Positions 1 to 7,085 of a stretch of 40,700 bases of DNA are shown piece by piece (position 1 is the first letter of the stretch; each line of letters opens with the position of its first letter). Under the pieces are notes generated by a model. That model did no database searches. It was given only the letters and a program-made list of their open reading frames with translations, and was not told where the DNA came from. Source of the stretch: Prevotella sp. 885 (GTDB lineage: Bacteria > Bacteroidota > Bacteroidia > Bacteroidales > Bacteroidaceae); the NCBI RefSeq assembly GCF_002265625.1, contig NZ_NOVE01000031.1:1-40700 (forward strand), read 5' to 3'. The position numbers and the translations under genes were made by a program.

Positions 1-39
1 AAGTCCCTTGTACATATTAATGCTGACATCATTTTTCAT
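1..39 (-). CDS. Possible 5' end of a gene leaving the left edge
   Basis: On the minus strand a -7-like element (TACCTTTG, 43-50) stands directly before an ATG at 39. That ATG opens a frame reading MKNDVSINMYKGL that runs off the window. The gap between promoter element and ATG is so short that a later ATG (ninth codon) may be the real start. Only 13 codons are visible, so no product can be named, and the reading may be chance. Confidence 0.25.
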   Translation of the reverse strand, partial: MKNDVSINMYKGL

Positions 40-58
40 ACAGCAAAGGTAAACATCT

Positions 59-220
59 TTACGGAAAATCTATCATGTATCGTTGATATATTTGGGTAGG
101 GATGCCACGGACTTTATCGGATGAGCCGATCTGTATCTTGGGAAAAAGGAAGTGTTTGAGCAACTTGATCAGATTGTAAATTCTGTCATCGCTCAGAAGT
201 GACACATTCGGAGTTTTGCA
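59..220 (-). pseudogene. 3' remnant of an unidentified gene
   Basis: An open frame of about 53 codons lies between an in-frame stop at 221-223 and a stop at 59-61. It has no ATG. Its translation includes the segments DDRIYNLIKLLKHFLFP and GSSDKVRGIPTQIYQRY, which look like ordinary protein rather than random sequence. It is probably the C-terminal end of a gene that has lost its 5' part. I do not recognise the family. Confidence 0.35.
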
Positions 221-309
221 TTAACTTGCATATAAAAGAGGAATACTTGTATGGGGTGATTGTCATATATAGGAAATATAGAGATGTATAATAATAAAAG
301 TGACGGAAC

Positions 310-366
310 GCAATGTGTATGGCTTTAGGAATGAAGAATACTTCTAACCGAGACTATACACATTGC
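310..366 (-). terminator. Hairpin downstream of the 164-aa hypothetical gene
   Basis: Arms GCAATGTGTAT (310-320) and ATACACATTGC (356-366) are perfectly complementary and enclose smaller pairings. On the minus strand the hairpin follows the stop of the gene ending at 426 and leads into TTTTATTATTA. The rest of 221-425 shows nothing recognisable. Confidence 0.5.
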
Positions 367-425
367 ATGACTGTCGTATCACTCGAAATGTAGGAAGATT
401 CGAAAAAACAGATCCTTTTGCCATA

Positions 426-920
426 TCATTTCCGGTAATGGTCGGATAAAGACAAAGCCAATTTCATTTTAGGGACGACCTCTTCTTCTGAAACAGATAA
501 CGTTTCTGTTTTGGCATTTCCTCCCAGCTTACCGATTATTTCTTGAGCGGGCTTGTTGCTTCCTCCAGGTATAGACTTATAAGCAACAATACTCCATTTT
601 CCACAGATACAACTGGGACGGACTACCATTGAAACTCCATTGTAAATAATTGTACACCTACAGTCGTCACTTATGTCAGGCTTTTGGTCTTGGAAATTCG
701 CATTGATAAACAATTTAATCTCTCTTACAAATTTCTTATAGCAAGAAGCTGCATATTCATTATTAATCCTATCTTGCGCGTCACTGATTTCATTTATAGC
801 ATTCTCCAGGATGTCACTCAAATTATTGCTTAGGTCATCTAATGCCTGCCACTTTTCTATGACATTTAGACCTTCTAAGTGTTCCAATACTTCTTCTATA
901 TCAAAATCAAAATCTTCCAT
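426..920 (-). CDS. Hypothetical protein, 164 aa
   Basis: The product is acidic and largely helical in its first half (residues 1-70, rich in E, D, L, N). The second half carries a compact stretch with several cysteines (DCRCTIIY and SCICGKW, about residues 86-110), which could bind metal. There is no signal peptide or membrane segment. The start lies 24 bp after the stop of the WYL regulator gene upstream on the same strand, so the two are probably cotranscribed. I do not recognise the family. The gene sits in the AT-rich left end of the window with other accessory genes. Confidence 0.7.
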   Translation of the reverse strand: MEDFDFDIEEVLEHLEGLNVIEKWQALDDLSNNLSDILENAINEISDAQDRINNEYAASCYKKFVREIKLFINANFQDQKPDISDDCRCTIIYNGVSMVVRPSCICGKWSIVAYKSIPGGSNKPAQEIIGKLGGNAKTETLSVSEEEVVPKMKLALSLSDHYRK

Positions 921-944
921 AGTTAATATTATTTAGTCTGAAAA

Positions 945-1856
945 TTAATCGTTTTTATACAATTCGCAAAGATCGTTTATACAACATTTCATTGTCTGCC
1001 TTAGCGATTGTGGTTCCATCACTTCTATCATCGTCCCATATCTTTGCAACTCCATTATGAAGTCGTAAGTGGGACGAAGCGTAAGTTCGAAGTCGGCATA
1101 TTCATTGCAAGGACAAAGCTCTTTCTGTGAGAGATGCAACGGAAGAGAGCGCATGTAGTGTTGGTGTGCACCAAAGGCACGAACAACAATTCGTTGCAAG
1201 GGTATATCCTCATCTATTACTATGCCGAAGAAGCTGGAGAAATAGTCCTTAGCATTGAAGTCGATAGGGAACTTGAAATGATCTTTTGTTATTTCTATAT
1301 TCTCAAATCTGTCAAGTCCGTAGATGCGCGACCTGTCTTCGTTGATGCTCAGCGCGAGCACGTACCAACGCTTCTGGAACATTTTCAGACAGTATGGCGC
1401 AATGGGGAATGTATAGGAATTCTTGTAGTGGAAATTCCGATAAGTAGCCATTATGATGTTGTTGCCCTTCATGGCATCAACTATATCCGTAAGGAAATGA
1501 CGGCTCGACGGAATCTCCTCTACAAGGATGCGGTCTTTGAGCAACGTATTTTGTGACAACGTATTGGCAGTAGAATAGGTATCGAGCAGCCAACGCAACA
1601 GTTCGCCATTGGCAAGACATTCTGGGTTGGAGATGTAGTAACGATAGCCGCCCTTTAGTCGGCAGTCGATATTCACCCCAAGCGACATGAGTATGTTGTC
1701 TTTCCAACGGTTGAAGGTCTGGCGCGGAAGAGGTTCGCCATAGCTTATGCTTTCGTCAAGCTCCCATTTGTCGCTTAGTTCCTTCAGTGACAGTCCGTGG
1801 CTACCAGCACGATATAGAGCGTTGACCACCCAAATGTATTTTTCCAGTGTTGTCAT
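945..1856 (-). CDS. WYL-domain transcriptional regulator, copy 1
   Basis: The 303-aa product is a cytoplasmic regulator. An N-terminal winged-helix-like part (about 1-70, LSLKELSDKW then PRQTFNRWKDNI) precedes a WYL domain (about 130-200) with the characteristic KRWYVLAL and a GLDRFENI strand. A C-terminal extension (215-300) is typical of the family. WYL domains usually sense nucleic acid or nucleotide ligands, and in bacteria such proteins often control accessory and defence genes. A second WYL protein (2849-3757) is clearly paralogous along its whole length (KRWYV, LPLHxSQKE and LDRxEN shared) but encoded on the opposite strand. A -7 element (TAACTTTG, 1899-1906 minus) suggests its own promoter. 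The 164-aa gene follows 24 bp downstream. Confidence 0.9.
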   Translation of the reverse strand: MTTLEKYIWVVNALYRAGSHGLSLKELSDKWELDESISYGEPLPRQTFNRWKDNILMSLGVNIDCRLKGGYRYYISNPECLANGELLRWLLDTYSTANTLSQNTLLKDRILVEEIPSSRHFLTDIVDAMKGNNIIMATYRNFHYKNSYTFPIAPYCLKMFQKRWYVLALSINEDRSRIYGLDRFENIEITKDHFKFPIDFNAKDYFSSFFGIVIDEDIPLQRIVVRAFGAHQHYMRSLPLHLSQKELCPCNEYADFELTLRPTYDFIMELQRYGTMIEVMEPQSLRQTMKCCINDLCELYKND

Positions 1857-1898
1857 GCGTAACCCAGGTATTTAGAATTAATGAAATGTTTAAGTGCC

Positions 1899-1906
1899 CA
1901 AAGTTA
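1899..1906 (-). promoter_or_regulatory. -7 element of WYL copy 1
   Basis: On the minus strand the sequence reads TAACTTTG, matching the Bacteroidota TAnnTTTG box about 45 bp before the WYL start. No good -33 TTTG is seen, so the promoter may need an activator. Confidence 0.45.
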
Positions 1907-1943
1907 CAAAAAAAATTTTAGTCATTACATCTATGCTAAAAAA

Positions 1944-2138
1944 TCACTCCTTATATGTTGCATAATCGTATTCCACGGAGATTTCCACATTAAAATCGCG
2001 CACCCATAAAAGGTCAAAGATTGAGAAGCATGTATGTTCATAGAGGTTGTGGAACGGATATATGAGATGCATGTCGGAAGTCAGCTCTGGGCTTAACCCT
2101 TCATTCCTGTTGTCGGTCTTCTCGCTCAAGTAGAGCAT
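1944..2138 (-). pseudogene. C-terminal fragment of a small accessory protein
   Basis: The 64-codon frame starting MLYLSEKTDNRNEG is open further upstream, to an in-frame TAG near 2190. Reading that extension gives VCNLRIRLNDILNQDYN directly before MLYL. The string VCNL is exactly where the 57-aa gene on the other side of the divergent promoter (2669-2842) stops, in FLKMTYDRVCNL. The two pieces therefore look like the C- and N-terminal halves of one protein family. Its tail overlaps the 3' end of the 104-aa gene in another frame. Whether the piece is translated on its own is unclear. Confidence 0.45.
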
Positions 2139-2181
2139 ATTATAATCTTGATTTAAAATGTCGTTTAACCTTATCCTTAAA

Positions 2182-2496
2182 TTACATACTGTAAAAAGCG
2201 AAATCTATCCGCAAGTCCTCGCCAAGCGTATCGTCTGCTTTCAAGCAAAACTGCGGTTCACTGACACTTCTGTACAACAAACGTTGCAAGGTTTCAAGTT
2301 CTTGTGGCTGGAGAGGATGCTTTGGTGAGGCACTTATGCTTATTATACTATTGTGTTGGTTAAGGCCCTTCGCTAAATCATATTTCTCAATGAGTTCCTT
2401 TAAATAATCACATCTTCTGCCTGCGTCATAGCTTTTCGACAAAAATGGCGCAATCTCGTCAAACGATACCTTGTGTAATAATTCGTACAATGTCAT
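2182..2496 (-). CDS. Small hypothetical protein with SFDEI motif, 104 aa
   Basis: The protein opens MTLYELLHKVSFDEIAPFL and continues with KSYDAGRR. The same arrangement (ECLRSISFNEIEEILWDAYGMG) is seen in the 57-aa product at 2669-2842, so the two are homologous over about 25 residues. No catalytic motif, signal peptide or membrane segment is visible. It has a well-formed promoter (2525-2556, minus). Two WYL regulators flank this pair symmetrically. It may belong to one of the small DUF families of Bacteroidota; I give no name because I cannot confirm it. Confidence 0.65.
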   Translation of the reverse strand: MTLYELLHKVSFDEIAPFLSKSYDAGRRCDYLKELIEKYDLAKGLNQHNSIISISASPKHPLQPQELETLQRLLYRSVSEPQFCLKADDTLGEDLRIDFAFYSM

Positions 2497-2524
2497 ATCT
2501 CATGTTTTTATCGTTATTTGCCGG

Positions 2525-2556
2525 CAAAGATATTGACGTGCTGACTCAATTATCAA
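2525..2556 (-). promoter_or_regulatory. Promoter of the SFDEI gene (minus)
   Basis: On the minus strand TTG (2554-2556), a 21-nt spacer and TATCTTTG (2525-2532) fit the Bacteroidota sigma-ABfr consensus. The ATG lies about 30 nt downstream. Confidence 0.6.
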
Positions 2557-2637
2557 TACAGGTTAATTGTTTCTTATAAAAACTCACAAAAACAGAAGTT
2601 TTTTCAACCTGTGCTAATAATTGGAACACCTTCATAA

Positions 2638-2645
2638 TACTTTTG
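2638..2645 (+). promoter_or_regulatory. -7 element of the SFNEI-WYL2 operon
   Basis: TACTTTTG matches the TAnnTTTG box and lies 24 bp before the ATG at 2669. This is why the upstream TTG at 2621 is rejected as a start. The -33 region is weak. Confidence 0.5.
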
Positions 2646-2668
2646 CAGCAGACATTAAAGATACAGCT

Positions 2669-2842
2669 ATGGAAAAGTCTACAAAATATAAAAGCACTGT
2701 AAAGGATGCGAAGACAATAGCAGAATGTTTAAGAAGCATATCTTTCAATGAGATTGAAGAAATCTTATGGGATGCTTATGGAATGGGGGACAACTTTACC
2801 CCATTCCTAAAAATGACTTATGACCGAGTTTGCAATCTATAA
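2669..2842 (+). CDS. Short SFNEI-motif protein, 57 aa, possibly truncated
   Basis: The start is set at ATG 2669, because the earlier TTG lies upstream of the -7 element. The product MEKSTKYKSTVKDAKTIAE... contains LRSISFNEIEEILWDAYGMG, matching the motif of the 104-aa protein on the minus strand. It ends at TYDRVCNL, just where the fragment at 1944-2138 continues with VCNLRIRLNDI. It therefore looks like a family member stopped early. The WYL gene begins 6 bp after its stop, so the two are certainly cotranscribed. Function unknown. Confidence 0.6.
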   Translation: MEKSTKYKSTVKDAKTIAECLRSISFNEIEEILWDAYGMGDNFTPFLKMTYDRVCNL

Positions 2843-2848
2843 AAGAAT

Positions 2849-3757
2849 ATGGCTATCAATCAACTCAACAAATATGTATGGCTCGTGGAAACCATCCATA
2901 GGGCAAGAAAACGAGGTGGCATTACCTTGAAGGAGATTCAAAGCAGATGGTTGGATTCTGACATTAGTGAAGGAACGGAACTCTCTCGACGAACCTTCAT
3001 CAACAATCTCCATGCCGTCGAGGAACTGTTTGGGATTACCATCGAATGTGGCAGCGGATACCGCTATCACATAGAGTGTGGCGACTGTTTCGAGGAAGGA
3101 AGTGCAAGAAACTGGTTGCTGAACGCCTTCTCGCTCAATGTGATGGTGGGCAATAGTCGTAAGCTCAAGGATAGAGTACTGCTGGAGGACATGCCTTCGG
3201 GCAGAAACTATCTGGAAGACATCATCAAGGCCATGCGTGACAACCGTGTCATCTTCATATCTTACTACAGCTACAATGCCGAGAAATATAATGAGTTTGA
3301 CATCCATCCTTACTTCGTGAAAGCTTTCAAGAAACGTTGGTATGTGATAGCTTATAGCCCTGGCACCGACGATGTCCGCTGCTATGCCCTGGACCGCATG
3401 GAGAATGTCATTATTTCAGATAAAGTGTTCAAGATGCCTAAGGACTTGGAACCGGCTGATTACTTCAAAGATTGCTTTGGCATCACCAACAACAAGGATT
3501 CTGAGGTCCAGAAAGTTGTGCTCAAAGTGGATGCCTTTCAAAGTAACTATATACGCAACCTGCCTCTCCATGACTCACAAAAGGAAACAAAGCGAACTGA
3601 CGAATACTCTATCTTTGAGTATCACCTGAAACCAGAGTTTGATTTTGAACAGGAGATTTTTTCGAACATGGACGCCATGGAAGTGTTGGAACCTCTATGG
3701 CTAAGAGATGAAGTGGCAGAAAGGTTGAGGAACCTTATGAAGAAATATAAGATTTGA
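2849..3757 (+). CDS. WYL-domain transcriptional regulator, copy 2
   Basis: The 302-aa regulator has an N-terminal winged-helix region (1-70, ITLKEIQSRW, SRRTFINNLHAVEEL) and a WYL domain (about 130-200) with KKRWYVIAY and YALDRMENV. The C-terminal extension matches copy 1 (LPLHDSQKE against LPLHLSQKE). The start ATG lies 6 bp after the SFNEI ORF. The two SFxEI-WYL modules are arranged head to head around about 170 bp of promoter DNA, an inverted duplication old enough for the proteins to have diverged. The likely role is autoregulation of this locus or control of the neighbouring accessory genes; the target is not visible. Confidence 0.9.
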   Translation: MAINQLNKYVWLVETIHRARKRGGITLKEIQSRWLDSDISEGTELSRRTFINNLHAVEELFGITIECGSGYRYHIECGDCFEEGSARNWLLNAFSLNVMVGNSRKLKDRVLLEDMPSGRNYLEDIIKAMRDNRVIFISYYSYNAEKYNEFDIHPYFVKAFKKRWYVIAYSPGTDDVRCYALDRMENVIISDKVFKMPKDLEPADYFKDCFGITNNKDSEVQKVVLKVDAFQSNYIRNLPLHDSQKETKRTDEYSIFEYHLKPEFDFEQEIFSNMDAMEVLEPLWLRDEVAERLRNLMKKYKI

Positions 3758-3789
3758 CCTTCATGGGTAACTTCCTTCATGAAATGGTT

Positions 3790-3826
3790 AAAGCGGTGAA
3801 TACGTTTAATTCGTATTTACCGCTTT
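3790..3826. terminator. Bidirectional terminator between WYL2 and the HAD gene
   Basis: AAAGCGGT-G-AATACG pairs with CGTATT-T-ACCGCTTT and is followed by TTATTATT on the plus strand. It sits between convergent genes. Confidence 0.65.
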
Positions 3827-3831
3827 TATTA

Positions 3832-4473
3832 TTATTGCCAAGGAAAATGATGATCAAGTAGGCGTTCATGCCACTGAGCAGCCCGATATTCAAACCTACA
3901 AAGACCCAGATTTGGTAACCAATAGATATAAGCCCAAAAAATTGCCTGCAAGAATACATAGAGGAACAAAAATTCTAAAAAATGATAAAACCATCGTTTA
4001 ACCCAGCTCACCTTTTGGGCATTCAAGATTTTCAGTGAAACTCTTGCATCAGCTTTACTAAGGCCTTTGCTGCCATCTACGCACACAAGATGTTCTCGTT
4101 GGGCAAATAGGATACCCTCCTCGTCATCAAGAATTATATAACGATAAGGCTCTTTAGCGTTCAATCTCAACCATTCTGCAATCTCCAAGCCTTTACACCC
4201 ATGTAAGCCTTGCCATTCCTCCTGGCCGTCTACATTGCTAAGGTTAATGGAATTACAAGAAGGTGTCAAACCTATAACTTCGCCAGGTAAGTGGTATTCC
4301 TGCCACAACTTCTGTATGTACTCCATGCCTTGCAATCGCCAAGTGGAAGAAATGATGATCTTGGCATCACTTCTTTCCACCAAATGGAGCAAATTGACTA
4401 CAGCTTTCTTAGCAAATTTACCTTTTGGAGTATTGATTACTCCATCAAAATCTAAAAATATATACTTCTCCAT
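3832..4473 (-). CDS. HAD-superfamily phosphatase-like protein with C-terminal membrane segment
   Basis: The 213-aa protein starts MEKYIFLDFDGVINTPKG, a HAD motif I (DFDGV, residues 8-12, nucleophile Asp8). It follows with IISSTWR (about 40-46) in the motif II region and YIILDDEE (about 112-118) as the acidic motif. The DFDGV-SSTWR layout is that of the HAD domain found in Swiss-Army-knife RNA-repair proteins. Residues about 160-185 are strongly hydrophobic (FLEFLFLYVFLQAIFWAYIYW), suggesting a membrane anchor, which is unusual for this type. It lies downstream of the AAA+ ATPase on the same strand (23 bp gap), so the two probably form an operon. The substrate is unknown. Confidence 0.75.
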   Translation of the reverse strand: MEKYIFLDFDGVINTPKGKFAKKAVVNLLHLVERSDAKIIISSTWRLQGMEYIQKLWQEYHLPGEVIGLTPSCNSINLSNVDGQEEWQGLHGCKGLEIAEWLRLNAKEPYRYIILDDEEGILFAQREHLVCVDGSKGLSKADARVSLKILNAQKVSWVKRWFYHFLEFLFLYVFLQAIFWAYIYWLPNLGLCRFEYRAAQWHERLLDHHFPWQ

Positions 4474-4496
4474 ACTTTTTTGTTATATATCAGTCG

Positions 4497-6170
4497 TTAG
4501 AATCCAATTTTTCTCTTGGTACGGCTCCCTTCCAGTCTTTCAATTTCACAAAACTCAACAAGGAATTTGACCATGTTCTCTGGCTGACCATGCAATATCG
4601 TCTGGATGGTAAAATGACGGGCGATGTTCTCTATTTCACCACCGCTGAAATCATACTTGACCGCCAGGTAACTGGCGTCGGCATCATTCAAAGGCGGAAT
4701 CATCGCTTGCCAAATCTGAGTACGGCAATTCAAGTCTGGCTTCTCAAACTGTATCTTATAGAGGAAACGGCGCTCGAAGGCCTTGTCCATGTTCTCTGGG
4801 AGGTTGGTCGTGGCAATGAGGATGCCATCCAACTGTTCTATCTCCTGAAGGATGATATTCTGAATACTGTTTTCCATCTTCTCAACGGCTCTTTCCGCCC
4901 CCACCTGACGCTTGCCGATGATGGCATCAGCCTCGTTGAAAAGCAAGATGGGTGCCTTGGCTAATTGTTTCACCTTCTTCTTATAATCATCGAAGATGCT
5001 CTTGATATTCTTTTCGCTCTCGCCTACCCACATGCTCTTAACCTCTGAAACGTTCACCTGAATCAAGTCACGGCCAGTCTTCTTGGCTATCTGAAGCACA
5101 GTCTCTGTCTTTCCTGTACCAGGCGCACCATAGAAAAGGCAGGCAAAGCCGCTTCTGAAGTTGGCTTCTTTCAATCGATTTTTGATACGCTGGAAATGCT
5201 CCTCATCCAAGAGGGAAGTTAACTCTTCCACTTGCCTTTGTTCCTTGCTATTGTAGAATAGTTGCTTGGGGCTGATGTCCTCAAAGGATAGCATGCCACC
5301 CTTCGGGCGAGAACCACGCATGGATGATAGGTTGAGTTCCGAGAAAAGCTGTTTCTTGGCATCATCCGTAATTTTGAACGACTCTCTATCCACAAAGCCA
5401 TCGTCATTGGTATACTCGATAAACTTCTCCACTAAGAACAAATGATCACCTTGACTCAAGTCTCTCTTTGCCCATCTCCAGTCAGCCTCTCCCTCCTCGT
5501 AGAGAAATTCCAAGTCGTGATAGCGGATATCGTCATCACCATCTATGACAAAGAGTGTACAGAACAACAGAAAAAGAGAAAACTCTGTATCCTCATCATC
5601 TATGTCAAATGAAGACATGGCCTTGACAAAAGCCAGGTTCTCATTCTTGCGAACCAATGCCCTGAGCTTCTTTTTCAATATTTGCCTGTCAAGTTTCCTA
5701 CGGCGACATTTTGTAAACAACTCATCGAACTTGTCAAATAGTTCTCTGGCTGTAAGTTCCTCCACATCCATAGGATTATAACGCTCATTATGTTGGAACG
5801 CCTCCATCACCTCCATTGGGATGGTATAATAGAAACCTTCATCCCTATTGCGGCAGATATATTCCTTGTCAACAAGCTCTTGGATCTCATTGGCATATCG
5901 AAGCAAGCTAAGGATGCGGCAGCCCAAGAAATCCGTAAAGTCCGAGAACTGGATGTGACTGTCATCGCATCTGTCGGCAAACAAGGCCATGATGGCACTG
6001 GCACGCTTGGATATGTCCAGTTTATCGGAGACAAATCCAAGATATGAATCAGTCTTCTCATAGAACTTCTCACCCAGAGAAGAATTCTTTGCCTTATCTA
6101 CGATTATTTCGAATGCTTGGAGCAAGTCCATCTGCTCCATATCTTTTTTACACGACGTTTGCATAACCAT
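4497..6170 (-). CDS. AAA+ ATPase, 557 aa
   Basis: The N-terminal about 290 residues are helical and acidic with no recognised motif. The AAA+ module follows: Walker A GAPGTGKT (348-355), Walker B-like ILLFNEAD (Asn412-Glu413 in place of Asp-Glu), sensor 1 ATTN (453-456), an arginine-finger region FERRF (466-470) and sensor 2 GGEIENIAR (510-518). The domain is of the proteasome-ATPase/FtsH/Cdc48 type, but no protease domain is attached. Replacement of the Walker B Asp by Asn leaves the catalytic Glu and is seen in some Bacteroidota AAA proteins. Its neighbours are the HAD gene (same operon) and a decayed small acidic ORF upstream. It could be a remodelling factor of an accessory or defence locus; this is inference. 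Confidence 0.9.
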   Translation of the reverse strand: MVMQTSCKKDMEQMDLLQAFEIIVDKAKNSSLGEKFYEKTDSYLGFVSDKLDISKRASAIMALFADRCDDSHIQFSDFTDFLGCRILSLLRYANEIQELVDKEYICRNRDEGFYYTIPMEVMEAFQHNERYNPMDVEELTARELFDKFDELFTKCRRRKLDRQILKKKLRALVRKNENLAFVKAMSSFDIDDEDTEFSLFLLFCTLFVIDGDDDIRYHDLEFLYEEGEADWRWAKRDLSQGDHLFLVEKFIEYTNDDGFVDRESFKITDDAKKQLFSELNLSSMRGSRPKGGMLSFEDISPKQLFYNSKEQRQVEELTSLLDEEHFQRIKNRLKEANFRSGFACLFYGAPGTGKTETVLQIAKKTGRDLIQVNVSEVKSMWVGESEKNIKSIFDDYKKKVKQLAKAPILLFNEADAIIGKRQVGAERAVEKMENSIQNIILQEIEQLDGILIATTNLPENMDKAFERRFLYKIQFEKPDLNCRTQIWQAMIPPLNDADASYLAVKYDFSGGEIENIARHFTIQTILHGQPENMVKFLVEFCEIERLEGSRTKRKIGF

Positions 6171-6280
6171 AATAGCACTACATTAATACATAATATTTTC
6201 TCCATGAGGGAAAGACTTCTAAAATCAGTTCCTCCCAATATGGTTCTCAAATAAGATTTATTTTCCATACTTGTCTATAT

Positions 6281-6372
6281 TTAGAAGGCGAAATCATCCT
6301 CTTCCTCATCCTCACCATTTGGGACAGTCCTTCTAACTTCGCCATTTCTTTATTAATATCAAACTTCTCCAT
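6281..6372 (-). pseudogene. Frameshifted small acidic ORF upstream of the AAA+ gene
   Basis: On the minus strand ATG at 6372 opens MEKFDINKEMA. A second frame then reads EVRRTVPNGEDEEEDDFAF and stops at 6281. The distance is 92 bp, not a multiple of three, so the two halves are in different frames. The acidic tail is typical of small adaptor-like proteins. A -7 element (TATCTTTG, 6398-6405 minus) lies 26 bp before the ATG. The simplest reading is a small first gene of the AAA+ operon broken by a short deletion; a sequencing error is possible. Confidence 0.45.
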
Positions 6373-6397
6373 TGTATATCAATTAAAAATTCTGATG

Positions 6398-6405
6398 CAA
6401 AGATA
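6398..6405 (-). promoter_or_regulatory. -7 element of the AAA+/HAD operon
   Basis: Minus-strand TATCTTTG stands before the small acidic ORF and the AAA+ gene. No other promoter is visible between it and the AAA+ start at 6170. No -33 TTTG is seen at the right distance. Confidence 0.5.
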
Positions 6406-6595
6406 GCCCACACCTGTGTAAGTTCGTTTCACACATAAGAAGTTTTTCATGTGCCATGCGCAAGGATTTATACATGGTGTTAAACACAAGTTAGTGTTAA
6501 ACCTAAGGAATTTTTAATGGAGTGTTTCATTTATGCCACCAGAAACGACAGCTCATTTAGCGGGTTATTTCTAGTTCTTCGGAGGTTCCGCTGAA

Positions 6596-6993
6596 GACAA
6601 TATTTGCATTTCTGATGCTCAATACTATGAGCCAGACGCACAACAAAATCTTTGGTGCGAAATTCTTGAGTTTTGAGCGTGCAGCGACAACACACTGACA
6701 CTCTGTAGATTACACTACTAAGAAGAGAAGTGTGCAATGAATGACTGAGCTAAACAAGCTTCATTGGGTTGCAATAGCGCCACTTTTACACTCCAATAGT
6801 GCCACTTTTATCATGCAATAGCGCACTTTTACACTCTAATAGTGGCACTATTGCATGATAAAAGTGGCGCTATTGTTAAGCAGGGGTGCTGTTTGCACAG
6901 TAAAACACCGTAAAAACAGCAATCTAAATCTCTAGAATCAATTTTTATTTTGTAACAGCTTTTTACTCTTTGTACGATATTTGCATGTTGGAC
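6596..6993 (+). repeat. 398-bp dispersed repeat, copy A, with hairpin core
   Basis: This block recurs at 26964-27361 with exactly the same length. The first 84 bp match at 77 of 84 positions without gaps, and the last 121 bp (6873-6993) match at 108 of 121 without gaps. Between them lie a diverged spacer and a core of three tandem units beginning ATAG: 6774-6795, 6796-6817 and 6818-6838. One inverted unit (6852-6873) follows. The inverted unit pairs with unit 2, giving a 28-bp stem (6794-6821 with 6848-6875) containing one T-G pair. Both ends carry near-identical ATATTTGCAT strings. It lies just upstream of the histidine kinase promoter. There is no transposase, so a non-coding structured element is most likely. 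The rest of 6406-6595 shows nothing recognisable. Confidence 0.85.
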
Positions 6994-7047
6994 ATGAAGG
7001 TATCAAATAAAGTCCCCTATGAATTATACAGGTAAGAACATTATCGT

Positions 7048-7055
7048 TACCTTTG
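7048..7055 (+). promoter_or_regulatory. -7 element of the histidine kinase operon
   Basis: TACCTTTG lies 31 bp before the ATG at 7086 and fits TAnnTTTG. The -33 region is poor. A kinase start at 7053 would overlap this element, which favours the ATG at 7086. Confidence 0.55.
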
Positions 7056-7085
7056 CATCAGAGATTCATACCAAAACCCACGCAA

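Noticed and set aside
6281..6372. Programmed ribosomal frameshift in the small acidic ORF
   Set aside because: No slippery heptamer or downstream structure is evident; simple deletion is more likely.
6531..6737. 68-codon minus-strand ORF over repeat copy A
   Set aside because: The corresponding frame in copy B is broken, and the substitutions do not behave like coding changes.
6596..6993. MITE (non-autonomous transposon)
   Set aside because: The element ends are not inverted repeats of each other and no target duplication is seen; the internal hairpin is not terminal. It cannot be fully excluded with two copies.
7053..7085. Earlier ATG start for the histidine kinase
   Set aside because: It overlaps the -7 element and would place extra residues before a good lipoprotein signal.
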